Numbered from the stretch's first letter, positions 21,594 to 28,947 are shown. The stretch is 64,000 bases of DNA from Pelagibacterium montanilacus (GCF_003992665.1 NZ_RZMX01000008.1:124001-188000); one strand, 5' to 3'. Translations and numbers: made by a program. The notes: a model not told the origin generated them from the sequence alone.

Positions 21594-22679
21594 TCAGGCG
21601 ATGTGGACGCCGTCGACCTTGAGCACGTAGCGCATGCCCTCGCCGTCCGCAGCCAGCGACCCGCTGCCTTCAACGGCCAGAGGCACGACGTTTTCAAGAA
21701 ATGCCCGCGTCAGGGGCTCCATCTCGCCCCCGGTGCCAGCACCCAATTCGCTCCATTCCAGAACCAGGGCCCTGCCCCCGTCCGCGAGCGTTTCGATCCG
21801 GGTGCTCACATCAATCGAGCCGCTGAGTGCCACGAGCTGGCCCGAGCGCACGGAGTTAGCCGCGAGCTCGTGAATGGCCAGACCAACATAGAGCGCGGCG
21901 GAGGGTGAGATGACCAGATCTTCGCCGCTAACCTTTACGGGAAGCGCCTTGTCTCCACGGAACAGGGCGAGTTGGCGGGAGATCAGATCGCTCATGAGCG
22001 CACCGCGCCAGTCGCGGTCGGTCACCAGATCCTGAGCACGCGCGATAGCCTGCAGTCGACCCGAGAACGCGCCGACGAACCCGCTCAGCGTCGAGGAACT
22101 GCGGGCGGTCTGGGATGCGAGGCTGAGAACGATGGCCAGAAGGTTTTTCGACCTGTGGCTGACCTCGCGCAGCAGGTTCTTGAGCTGAACCTCGCGGCGC
22201 TTCTGATCGGTCATCTCGATGAGTGTGGTAAACACGCCAGCGACACGATTCCCCTGGTCCCGGTCGGGGTCGATCCAGACGTCGAACCAACGCACTTCAC
22301 CGCCCAGATTGACGGGAAGCTCGAACCGTTGTGGATCACCGGCTTCAAGCACCTTGAGCTTGGACGCGGTCAGGCGATCGGCGGCCAGGCTTGGCAGCAG
22401 ATCGTGGTCGGTGCGACCCACGACATCGCCTCCCCCCATCGCGTCGGGCACGTTTTCCGCCCATTGATAGGTCAGGTCCGACGATTGATAAAATATCGAC
22501 ACGGGGGTACGGCCAAGCGCACGAATGGCAAAACCAAGGCGACGGGACCGATCTGCATCGGTCCCTCCCGCCTCGGCCAGCAGCGCCGCGTCATTCCCGC
22601 TGTCATTGTCGTTTTGGTTCACGGTCCCTGCTTTTGGCCGTTCCGTCGACGCCTGATCTTCAAAAGCCTTGATGCGCAT
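21594..22679 (-). CDS. PAS-containing HWE-family sensor histidine kinase (probable GSR kinase)
   Basis: A 361-residue soluble kinase: PAS domain at about 50-158 (ending in TTLIEMTDQKRR), dimerisation/phosphoacceptor helix with His175 in VSHRSKNLLAIV, N-box HELAANSVRSG and a W-x-E motif (LEWSELG), the marks of HWE/HisKA_2 kinases that phosphorylate PhyR. No transmembrane segment or signal peptide is visible. The glycine motif that normally follows (GFGxxLI) is replaced by PLTRAFLE, so the ATP lid is unusual. It lies downstream of the DUF1328 gene and phyR on the same strand and may share the DUF1328 promoter. The start at 22679 has only a weak ribosome site. Confidence 0.82.
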   Translation of the reverse strand: MRIKAFEDQASTERPKAGTVNQNDNDSGNDAALLAEAGGTDADRSRRLGFAIRALGRTPVSIFYQSSDLTYQWAENVPDAMGGGDVVGRTDHDLLPSLAADRLTASKLKVLEAGDPQRFELPVNLGGEVRWFDVWIDPDRDQGNRVAGVFTTLIEMTDQKRREVQLKNLLREVSHRSKNLLAIVLSLASQTARSSSTLSGFVGAFSGRLQAIARAQDLVTDRDWRGALMSDLISRQLALFRGDKALPVKVSGEDLVISPSAALYVGLAIHELAANSVRSGQLVALSGSIDVSTRIETLADGGRALVLEWSELGAGTGGEMEPLTRAFLENVVPLAVEGSGSLAADGEGMRYVLKVDGVHIA

Positions 22680-22715
22680 CAGCCCATCTGCCCGTTTCTC
22701 AAGCGGACGCGCGTG

Positions 22716-22883
22716 TTAAGTGCGACGACGTCCCCAACCCATGACCAAGCTGACCACCAGAGCCACCAGGAACACAAAGAAGAGCACCTGAGCTATGGTC
22801 GAAGCGGCGCCAGCGATCCCTGAGAATCCCAGCACCGCTGCAATCAGCGCTATGATGAGGAACGTTAGAGCCCATCCAAGCAT
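22716..22883 (-). CDS. DUF1328 (YtjA-family) small membrane protein
   Basis: A 55-residue protein, [10 protein letters not shown] at the start and GWGRRRT at the end, with two hydrophobic helices around a small-residue turn (FSGIAGAAS). This is the standard size and pattern of DUF1328/YtjA proteins. GGGAG lies eight bases before the ATG. An exact EcfG-type promoter is placed about 50 bases upstream, so it is predicted to be a stress-induced membrane peptide. Its biochemical role is unknown. Confidence 0.85.
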   Translation of the reverse strand: MLGWALTFLIIALIAAVLGFSGIAGAASTIAQVLFFVFLVALVVSLVMGWGRRRT

Positions 22884-22928
22884 CCGTCAAACTCCCGTCA
22901 CTGCATATAACCAACACGTTGACAGGAG

Positions 22929-22953
22929 AACGATCAAACCCGCGAGCCGTTCC
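22929..22953 (-). promoter_or_regulatory. EcfG-type promoter of the DUF1328 gene
   Basis: On the minus strand GGAAC (22953-22949), a 16-base spacer, then CGTT (22932-22929), 46 bases before the DUF1328 ATG. Exact match to the GSR consensus. Confidence 0.75.
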
Positions 22954-22967
22954 CGACCAAGTCGAAT

Positions 22968-23765
22968 TCAGGCGGCCTCCTCGATCTGCTCGGAGAAGAA
23001 CAGCACCTGACTGACCAGCGCCTTGACCATGTCGGGCTGGAAGGGCTTGGTGACGAGGAAGGCCGGTTCGGGCCGCTCGCCGGTCAGCAGCCGCTCGGGG
23101 AACGCGGTGATGAAGATCACCGGAACACTGACTGTCTTTAGGATGTCGTTGACTGCGTCGATGCCCGAGCTGCCGTCAGCGAGCTGGATATCGGCGAGAA
23201 CGAGCCCGGGGCGCTTCTCGTTGAAGAGCTTGATCGCCTCGGCATGGGTCCGGGCGACACCCGTAACCGTGTGCCCGAGCGACTCGACCATCTGCTCGAT
23301 GTCCATTGCAATGAGCGGCTCGTCCTCAATGATCATGATATCGGTTGCAACCTGCCGGGCCATGTCCGAGGAGGCCTGGTCGATCAGACGACCGAATTCA
23401 TCTTCGTCCACTCCGAGGATTTCCGAGGCCTCACTGTGCGAGAACCGCTCGACGGCCAGCAGCAGGAATGCCTGGCGCGGCAACGGCGCGATGGCCGTCA
23501 GGCTGCGACGCGCCTGCGCTTCCCATGAATGGCTCGGCTCTGGAACATCGGAAAGATTGATGTCCACGGAGCGCCAGAGCTGCGAAAACACCTTGTAGAG
23601 GCCGACTTTGGCGTCCAGATGCTTAGGAAACAGATCACGGTCGGACACCAGCGCCTCGAGCGTGGCCCCGACATAGGCGTCCCCGCTGGCCTGCGTGCCA
23701 GTCAGCGATCGCGCAAAACGGCGCAGATAGGGGAGATGCGGCGCAATCACCTCTGCAAGATTCAT
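22968..23765 (-). CDS. phyR: PhyR, anti-anti-sigma response regulator of the general stress response
   Basis: A 265-residue protein with an N-terminal sigma-factor-like domain (about 1-135) and a C-terminal receiver domain (about 142-258). The receiver has acidic residues in IIEDEP, phospho-acceptor Asp192 in LADIQLADGSSG, Thr in FITAF and Lys in TKPF. When phosphorylated, the sigma-like domain binds NepR and frees EcfG. It is divergent from nepR-ecfG, the usual order in alphaproteobacteria. A variant EcfG-type promoter lies 65-89 bases upstream. Confidence 0.96.
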   Translation of the reverse strand: MNLAEVIAPHLPYLRRFARSLTGTQASGDAYVGATLEALVSDRDLFPKHLDAKVGLYKVFSQLWRSVDINLSDVPEPSHSWEAQARRSLTAIAPLPRQAFLLLAVERFSHSEASEILGVDEDEFGRLIDQASSDMARQVATDIMIIEDEPLIAMDIEQMVESLGHTVTGVARTHAEAIKLFNEKRPGLVLADIQLADGSSGIDAVNDILKTVSVPVIFITAFPERLLTGERPEPAFLVTKPFQPDMVKALVSQVLFFSEQIEEAA

Positions 23766-23829
23766 CTATTTGGCTCCCTCGCACAAACATCCTCACCGCC
23801 GGAACCGGTGAGGCGATAACAAGGTTCAT

Positions 23830-23854
23830 AATGACGGTCTCGCGACAAAGTTCC
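23830..23854 (-). promoter_or_regulatory. possible EcfG-type promoter of phyR (variant -10)
   Basis: Minus strand GGAAC (23854-23850), 16-base spacer, CATT (23833-23830). One base off the CGTT consensus. Position before phyR and the known autoregulation of phyR in relatives make it plausible. Confidence 0.4.
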
Positions 23855-23863
23855 AAAAAGTCC

Positions 23864-23888
23864 GGAACTTTTTTCAAGGCGCCGCGTT
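23864..23888 (+). promoter_or_regulatory. EcfG-type promoter of nepR-ecfG
   Basis: GGAAC at 23864-23868, 16-base spacer, CGTT at 23885-23888. Exact consensus match. Transcription would begin near 23895, which places an in-frame ATG at 23831 upstream of the transcript and decides the nepR start in favour of a GTG further on. Confidence 0.8.
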
Positions 23889-23926
23889 TGGGGCGGAACG
23901 AGAATTCTCAATACGGGGTGCCACAC

Positions 23927-24133
23927 GTGAACCAAGTCAACAGCAGCAAGCAGGAGAACAGGGCGCCCGAAAGCGCCGGTGGGGCCGACGAGCCGCGGCT
24001 GGGTGACGATTCCCAATCCTTCATCGGACTCAGGCTGCGCGAACTTTACGACAATGTCGTGTCCGAGCCCGTCCCTGACCGTCTCGTGGAGCTGCTCAAG
24101 AAGCTCGAGGAAGACGACGGGAAGTCGAATTGA
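23927..24133 (+). CDS. nepR: NepR anti-sigma factor
   Basis: A 68-residue anti-sigma factor that holds EcfG inactive. The conserved core is IGLRLRELYDNVVSEP followed by VPDRLVELLKKLEE at the C-terminus; the N-terminal part is flexible and polar. A GTG start at 23927 is chosen because the EcfG promoter lies at 23864-23888 and GGGG sits about nine bases upstream; the length then matches typical NepR (50-70 residues). The stop is followed 14 bases later by the ecfG ATG. PhyR phosphorylation would titrate this protein. Confidence 0.9.
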   Translation: MNQVNSSKQENRAPESAGGADEPRLGDDSQSFIGLRLRELYDNVVSEPVPDRLVELLKKLEEDDGKSN

Positions 24134-24147
24134 GCGAGGGCGCAGAC

Positions 24148-24702
24148 ATGGCCGAGTATGATTTTCGCTCCGAATTGCTCAGCGTGATCCCCAATCTTCG
24201 TGCTTTTGCGATGTCGCTGGTGGGCGCCGCCGACAAGGCCGATGATCTGGTTCAGGAGACTCTTGTCCGTGCATGGGACAAGCGGTCCAGCTTCACCCCA
24301 GGGACCAATCTCAAGGGCTGGCTATTCACGATTCTTCGCAATGAGTTCTACAGCCAGATGCGCAAGCGCAAGCGCGAGGTGTCCGACCCCGAGGGCGCGA
24401 TGGCCGAACGCATGTCGAGCCACCCCGAACAGGTCGGCCGTCTGGACATGGAGGATTTCAAGTCCGCGGTGAACATGCTGCCTGAAGATCAGCGCGAGGC
24501 CCTGATCCTGGTGGGAGCATCAGGCTTTTCCTACGAGGAAGCAGCCGACATCTGCGACTGCGCGGTCGGCACCATCAAGAGCCGCGTGAGCCGCGCGCGC
24601 ACCCAGCTCTCCAAGATTCTCAAGCTCGAAGGCGACGGCGAATACGGGCCCGATGCGGTTTCGGTGGGTGTGATGAACCTCAATTCACCCAGCGCGGCCT
24701 GA
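24148..24702 (+). CDS. ecfG: EcfG, ECF15 general stress sigma factor
   Basis: A 184-residue ECF sigma factor. Region 2 contains DKADDLVQETLVRAWDK and region 4 contains the helix-turn-helix SYEEAADICDCAVGTIKSR. It recognises GGAAC-N16/17-CGTT promoters, of which several surround it. The ATG at 24148 follows GAGGG; an in-frame TTG at 24130 that overlaps the nepR stop is a weaker option. Co-transcribed with nepR from an EcfG-type promoter, giving positive feedback. Confidence 0.95.
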   Translation: MAEYDFRSELLSVIPNLRAFAMSLVGAADKADDLVQETLVRAWDKRSSFTPGTNLKGWLFTILRNEFYSQMRKRKREVSDPEGAMAERMSSHPEQVGRLDMEDFKSAVNMLPEDQREALILVGASGFSYEEAADICDCAVGTIKSRVSRARTQLSKILKLEGDGEYGPDAVSVGVMNLNSPSAA

Positions 24703-24752
24703 TCTCGATCCCTGTCTATTGCACCCCCTGCGAGGTTTCGGGCGAAAAGCCC

Positions 24753-24777
24753 GGAACCTCGTACGCATTCATGCGTT
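24753..24777 (+). promoter_or_regulatory. EcfG-type promoter of the DUF883 operon
   Basis: GGAAC at 24753-24757, 16-base spacer, CGTT at 24774-24777, 41 bases before the DUF883 start. Exact consensus match. Confidence 0.78.
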
Positions 24778-24818
24778 TGAGTCGCGGTTAGTACCGATCC
24801 AACCTTAGGAGAATACAC

Positions 24819-25154
24819 ATGGCGCGTGCAGAAACGTCTACCCGGACCACGAGCGCGCAGCGCGATCCCGCCAAGGATCTCGATGCGGAAATCGCAGCCC
24901 TGCGCGAGGACGTCTCCGCGATCACGGCAACGCTCGGTGACATCGTAAAATACCGGGGAAACTCCGCACGCGAGGAAGCCGACCGGGTCCGACGCAAGGC
25001 GGTCAAGAAGGGCGAGGAAACCCTCGACAGCGTGAACGAGAATCTCGAGCACGCCGAAGACGAGCTCAAGACCGCGATCCGGGAGAAGCCCCTGACCTCG
25101 GTCCTCATCGCCGCGGGCGTCGGGTATCTCCTGTCCAAAATTCTTCGGGTCTAG
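24819..25154 (+). CDS. DUF883 (ElaB/YqjD-like) membrane-anchored protein
   Basis: A 111-residue protein: long charged amphipathic helix (about 17-88, coiled-coil-like, with EIAALREDVSAITATLGDIV) and one C-terminal transmembrane segment (LTSVLIAAGVGYLLSKIL). This layout matches the YqjD/ElaB family of stationary-phase, ribosome-associated inner-membrane proteins. The next gene starts two bases after its stop. Control by EcfG is predicted from the promoter just upstream. Confidence 0.8.
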   Translation: MARAETSTRTTSAQRDPAKDLDAEIAALREDVSAITATLGDIVKYRGNSAREEADRVRRKAVKKGEETLDSVNENLEHAEDELKTAIREKPLTSVLIAAGVGYLLSKILRV

Positions 25155-25156
25155 GC

Positions 25157-25591
25157 ATGCCCATGCCCGCCCCCGTTTCGGCGCTGGCCAATCAGGCATC
25201 GCAAAAGGCGCGGTCGGTTGGCCAGGTTGTCGGACTTTATGCAGCGCTCGTGCTTGTGGGCCTCACAGGCGCGGGCTTCCTTGTTGCGGCGGCCTATATC
25301 TGGCTCGCCTCGGTCAGCGATCCGTTGATCGCGGCTCTGATCTTCGGGGGCACGCTGCTCCTGATCGCGGCCATACTGGCCGGCGTGCTGATGTCCAGAG
25401 CCAAACAGAAGCAGCGTGAGCGCCGGCAGTCTTCCGTCAACACCGCGATGCTTGCCTCGAGCCTTTCGCTCACCGGCACGGTCGTACGGATCCTGTCGCG
25501 GAGCAAAGGATCCAAGCTCCTGCCCGCTGCCGCCATGATCGCGACGGCATGGTTCATGTTCGGCCGGGGTTCTGGAGATTCCGAAGACTAG
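25157..25591 (+). CDS. small membrane protein, phage-holin-family/YqjE-like
   Basis: A 144-residue protein with two closely spaced transmembrane helices (about 27-52 and 58-80), a basic loop (SRAKQKQRERRQ) and a third weaker hydrophobic stretch near the C-terminus (LLPAAAMIATAWFMFG). Co-transcribed with the DUF883 gene, as YqjE is with YqjD in enterobacteria. Its TAG stop is the first three bases of a dispersed repeat (25589-25683), whose hairpin may terminate the transcript. Confidence 0.72.
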   Translation: MPMPAPVSALANQASQKARSVGQVVGLYAALVLVGLTGAGFLVAAAYIWLASVSDPLIAALIFGGTLLLIAAILAGVLMSRAKQKQRERRQSSVNTAMLASSLSLTGTVVRILSRSKGSKLLPAAAMIATAWFMFGRGSGDSED

Positions 25592-25683
25592 AGCATATCC
25601 TGTTCTGATTGATCCGGAACAGGAGCCCCAAGTCTTTGTCTTGGCGCATGTCCGACCAGGAAAAGTGTTTGCACTTTTCCTGG
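25589..25683 (+). repeat. dispersed palindromic repeat beginning at a stop codon
   Basis: Bases 25589-25611 (TAGAGCATATCC onward) are the exact reverse complement of 61826-61848. The element ends in a 12-base-pair perfect hairpin (25656-25667 with 25672-25683, TTTG loop) of the type found many times in Hyphomicrobiales genomes. In both places the TAG of the repeat is the stop codon of a gene. It may act as a terminator. Confidence 0.7.
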
Positions 25684-25689
25684 AAAGCC

Positions 25690-26421
25690 CCAGGCAGGCA
25701 GGCTGCTTCATTATTACCCATCACAGGAAGGCCGGACACCGCTTCCGGCCTTCCTCGCATTCTGCTCACGGGTATCTGGCCACTGCCTTCCCCGTTGCTG
25801 ATTGGGTCAGAACGGGGCTCCCAGTCCTCGACCTCGTCGCGCTCGCGAACCGCAGAAGTATTTCCAATTCTCGTCGACACCGCGTCGACCGTTGGCAGAC
25901 CATCGGTACCTCAGAATAGCTCGCCCCCCTCCAGAGCGTGTCCGTCTCAGCTCTATCGCACATCACCAACGCTGCTTCCGGCGCGGGCCGGAGTCCATGA
26001 GCGTAATTCTGGCGCATCCGTGCCGGCTGCCTTGGTGCCGACCCCCGGTGTCTTCCGACAATGCGAAAAGGCTAAGGCAGGGGCTGCGTCCATGCGTGCA
26101 AAGCTGATGGAAAGGGCGGGCGCGGGGTTACAGGCTTTCCGCCGCACCCGCACAGGTCCGTCCCGAACCCCTCGGACTGGCCGACCACCTGCGCGGTGGG
26201 CCTGCTTGGGCGAAGCCTCGATAGCCGCAATTCACAGTCAGACAGATCATCAGCGCCTGCACGACGGACCGGCATGGGATAGCGGGGATAAGCGCCCCTC
26301 CCCACCTTGTACGATGCGGAACGCACCTGTCCCCGGCCATGGAACCGTCGTTGTTCTTATCGGAGAAACCAGTGGTCGGGGCCGATGCCCAGGGGCTTAC
26401 TCTGTTGGGCATGGACACCGC
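25690..26421. other. long intergenic stretch without a supported gene
   Basis: About 730 bases. Several overlapping open frames exist, but none has a ribosome site, a sensible protein composition or a recognisable motif. It could be a decayed gene. An imperfect inverted repeat lies at about 26389-26415 before the PRC-barrel terminator. Confidence 0.4.
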
Positions 26422-26424
26422 GCA

Positions 26425-26455
26425 CAAAGAAATGGCCGGGGTGTGAGCCCCGGCC
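26425..26455 (-). terminator. rho-independent terminator of the PRC-barrel gene
   Basis: An 8-base-pair GC stem (26434-26441 with 26448-26455) and 6-base loop, followed on the minus strand by ATTTCTTTG, 34 bases after the stop. Confidence 0.75.
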
Positions 26456-26488
26456 AAATACCGTCAGGTCGATGATAAGCCCTTGAGC

Positions 26489-27610
26489 TTACTGCACGCG
26501 AAGCGTGGTGGTGTCGTCGCCCGGCGCTTCGAGGTACGCGTCCTCGTCATACTCGGGAGCAGCATCGAGTTGCTCTTCGGTCAGGCTGGTGCGAAGCACG
26601 AGGTTGTCGCCTTCGTCACGCAGGAACTCAAGATCCTCGAAGGATACGGCAACCGGCTTGGTGCCGATTCCGAGGAATCCTCCGAAGTCGATGATCGCGG
26701 CTTCCACCTGACCGTCTTCCGACAGCAGCACATCGCCGATCGCGCCGATATCTTCGTCATCTGCACCGTAAACGGTGGTGCCGTTCAGCTCTTCAGCCGA
26801 CAGATCGGTCACGGGCACGGCCTCGTAAGTGTTCCAGTCCATGGCGTCGGTCTCGGCCGAATCCATGTCAGGGTCAGCAGGGGCCATGGCGTCGCCAGCC
26901 GGTGCCATTGCGTCACCTTCGGTCTCCATTGCCGGGTCAGCGGGGGCCATTGCGTCGTCCTCGGCTTCTATAGCCGGGTCAGCGGGGGCCTCTGCATCGC
27001 CCTCCGCGTCCATAGCGGGATCCGCGGGAGCCATTGCGTCACCCTCGGTCTCCATCGCCGGGTCTGCCGGAGCCATGGCGTCGCCTTCCGCGTCCATTGC
27101 CGGATCGGCAGGCACGTCTGTGGTTGCGCTTTCGCTGGCCAGCCATTCCTGACGATCGAACTCAGCTGCGCTTTCCAGCTGCTCACGGGTGCGTTCAGCA
27201 ACGAGCATTTGATTGCCGTCGACATCGCTGACGAGCTGCAACTCATCCCATGCGATGGCAACGTTTTTCTGACCGATGCCGAGGAAACCACCAACGCCTA
27301 CGACGACCGCTGCGACGCCGCCATCGGCATTGAGAACGAAATCGTTGACCTCGCCGATGGTTTCGGCATCTTCGGCGGTGGAGTTGTTGATTTCCATACC
27401 CATGACCTCTGAGGCCAACCAGCCATCAGCATTCACGCCTGTCTCTGAGGCCGAGACGAGCGGCTCTTCGGGTGTTTCCTGCATCGTGTCCTGGGCGGGA
27501 GCGTCCATCATTGGATCGTTCGCCATCGGGTCCACGGTGGTGTCCTGGGCAAAGGCGCTGCCCGCCATGACGAGCGAAAGCGCGGTAGAGGCAAGAAGCT
27601 TGCGATACAT
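26489..27610 (-). CDS. secreted protein with two PRC-barrel domains and an acidic repeat linker
   Basis: A 373-residue protein. The start at 27610 follows AGGAG and opens a signal peptide (cut near AFAQD, residue 22). PRC-barrel domain 1 spans about 64-140 and domain 2 about 265-345; each contains the same GFLGIG turn. Between them, residues 167-236 hold five 14-residue repeats of the type PADPAMDAEGDAMA, then a partial copy. PRC-barrel proteins of this kind are common in Hyphomicrobiales stress regulons, with no proven function. An exact EcfG-type promoter is found 80 bases upstream and a terminator downstream. Confidence 0.85.
   Translation of the reverse strand: MYRKLLASTALSLVMAGSAFAQDTTVDPMANDPMMDAPAQDTMQETPEEPLVSASETGVNADGWLASEVMGMEINNSTAEDAETIGEVNDFVLNADGGVAAVVVGVGGFLGIGQKNVAIAWDELQLVSDVDGNQMLVAERTREQLESAAEFDRQEWLASESATTDVPADPAMDAEGDAMAPADPAMETEGDAMAPADPAMDAEGDAEAPADPAIEAEDDAMAPADPAMETEGDAMAPAGDAMAPADPDMDSAETDAMDWNTYEAVPVTDLSAEELNGTTVYGADDEDIGAIGDVLLSEDGQVEAAIIDFGGFLGIGTKPVAVSFEDLEFLRDEGDNLVLRTSLTEEQLDAAPEYDEDAYLEAPGDDTTTLRVQ
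26903..27112 (-). repeat. five tandem 42-bp coding repeats
   Basis: In-frame 42-base units encoding the acidic linker of the PRC-barrel protein. Units differ at several bases, which indicates older duplications. Copy number may vary between strains. Confidence 0.75.
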
Positions 27611-27689
27611 GGTTTTCTCCTGAAATCGCTTTTCAAGTTTGCTGACCGTCATTGTGCAGGACGAGCCCGCCGCGGTCATCGGGGGTAAG

Positions 27690-27714
27690 AACGCGCCCCC
27701 CCGTTCGTGGTTCC
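27690..27714 (-). promoter_or_regulatory. EcfG-type promoter of the PRC-barrel gene
   Basis: Minus strand GGAAC (27714-27710), 16-base spacer, CGTT (27693-27690), 80 bases before the start codon. Exact consensus match, and divergent from another exact site 57 bases away. Confidence 0.75.
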
Positions 27715-27770
27715 AGCCCAACCACCCGGATTCACATGGATCAGCGATAAAATGCAGGAAAAGTTTTTCG

Positions 27771-27795
27771 GGAACTCGACGGCATAGCAGGCGTT
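27771..27795 (+). promoter_or_regulatory. EcfG-type promoter of the 68-residue protein gene
   Basis: GGAAC at 27771-27775, 16-base spacer, CGTT at 27792-27795, pointing right. The next start codon is about 137 bases on, which leaves a long 5' leader of about 130 bases without a supported gene. Confidence 0.68.
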
Positions 27796-27932
27796 TTTTG
27801 GGGTTTTGCCGCGCCAGGTTGTGGCCGGAAGATGGCATGCTGCCGCACAATTGGCCTTTTGCAACCCTTCTGCCGTCTCAATGAGAGAGCAACACAGCGA
27901 TCAGCAGACAGACAAAGAAAGGGTGAGCATCC

Positions 27933-28139
27933 GTGTTCCAGTTCAACGCGTCCACGCGCCACCGGCACGTCGCCATCAAGAGCTATTCCTACCGCGGTTT
28001 CGCCGTGGGGTGGCTGTCCATCGTTCTCGTAGGTGCAGCGCTTATTACTCTTGCCGGCTTTTCGCTCGGCCACACAAGCGCGGAAGTGCGAAGCGCGATG
28101 GCACTCGACCACCTGCCGTTGATTTCCGCACCCGCCTAA
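27933..28139 (+). CDS. small single-span membrane protein, predicted EcfG-dependent
   Basis: A 68-residue protein read from a GTG start with AAGGGTGA upstream. The N-terminus is basic (STRHRHVAIKSYS), followed by one hydrophobic helix at about 23-45 (GFAVGWLSIVLVGAALITLAG) broken here only for description, and a short polar tail. No family is recognised. Its promoter matches the GSR consensus. The gene is short, so confidence that it is translated is moderate. Confidence 0.55.
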   Translation: MFQFNASTRHRHVAIKSYSYRGFAVGWLSIVLVGAALITLAGFSLGHTSAEVRSAMALDHLPLISAPA

Positions 28140-28200
28140 AGGAAAAGGCCCGCACCGATCAGGATGCGAGCCTCGCTCTTGGCAGACCAAGGGCCTGGCG

Positions 28201-28848
28201 TCAGGCGACGATGATCGGCGAACCGCTCGAGACGCGGTTGTAAAGATCGATGACATCATGGTGCAGCAGGCGCACGCAGCCCGAGGACACCGCCTTGCCC
28301 ATGGTCCAGGCTTCGCCCGACCCGTGCACACGGTAAATGGTGTCGCGACCATCTTCGAAGATATAGAGCGCGCGAGCACCCAGCGGATTGTCGAGCCCGC
28401 CCGGTTGGCCGTTCCGCCATTCCTCGAGGTGCGGCTCGCGCTCGATCATCGACGCCGGCGGCGTCCAGGTCGGCCATTTGCGCTTGTGATTGATGTAGCC
28501 CTTACCCGACCATTCGAACCCGTCGCGCCCGATGCCGCAGCCATACCGAACAGCCTGACCATCAGCCAAGGTCAGATAGAGATAACGGTTGGGCGTATCG
28601 ACATAGAGGGTGCCAGGCCGTTCGCCGGTAGGATTGGGCACCACCCGGCGATAATAGGCCGGGTCCAGGTACCGCAGATCCACGGCAGGGACCGCCCGGC
28701 CCTCGTCCATCATTGGCCCATACATATTCAAATAGAACGGGTCGAACTGTGGCTCGGTGGGCTGGGGCGGCTGGGCTGTGGTGCTACAGCCGGCCAGGGC
28801 GAGTGCCGAGAGGCTGGCGGCGCCAGCAAGAAATTCGCGTCGGATCAT
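28201..28848 (-). CDS. L,D-transpeptidase (YkuD domain), lipoprotein
   Basis: A 215-residue enzyme that makes 3-3 peptidoglycan cross-links or attaches proteins to peptidoglycan. The N-terminus combines a twin-Arg-like start (MIRREFLAG) with a lipobox (LALAGC, Cys20), so the mature protein is lipid-anchored. The YkuD domain (about 80-214) has the catalytic HGSGE and SSGCVRLLHHD motifs with the nucleophile Cys near residue 192. It is one of several envelope proteins in the GSR island and has a possible promoter at 28923-28947. Confidence 0.92.
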   Translation of the reverse strand: MIRREFLAGAASLSALALAGCSTTAQPPQPTEPQFDPFYLNMYGPMMDEGRAVPAVDLRYLDPAYYRRVVPNPTGERPGTLYVDTPNRYLYLTLADGQAVRYGCGIGRDGFEWSGKGYINHKRKWPTWTPPASMIEREPHLEEWRNGQPGGLDNPLGARALYIFEDGRDTIYRVHGSGEAWTMGKAVSSGCVRLLHHDVIDLYNRVSSGSPIIVA

Positions 28849-28922
28849 TTTTGCTGTTCTGTCATTGTCTGTTGTTCAAATAAGCCGGCCCCCGCATCTG
28901 CCGGCGCCCCGTGCGGTGAGAT

Positions 28923-28947
28923 AACCCTTCTGCCTGTGAGGGGTTCC
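28923..28947 (-). promoter_or_regulatory. possible EcfG-type promoter of the L,D-transpeptidase
   Basis: Minus strand GGAAC (28947-28943), 16-base spacer, GGTT (28926-28923), 75 bases before the start. One base off CGTT; sGTT -10 elements are tolerated in relatives. Otherwise the gap 28849-29159 shows nothing I can support. Confidence 0.4.

Noticed and set aside
25766-26017. Minus-strand open frame (83 codons) in the gap after the YqjE-like gene.
   Set aside because: No ribosome site, no hydrophobic core and no recognised motif; could be a gene remnant but cannot be supported.
26389-26415. Inverted repeat (ATGCCCA / TGGGCAT) near the PRC-barrel terminator, considered as an sRNA.
   Set aside because: No promoter of the EcfG or sigma-70 type was evident and the stem is imperfect with a long loop.
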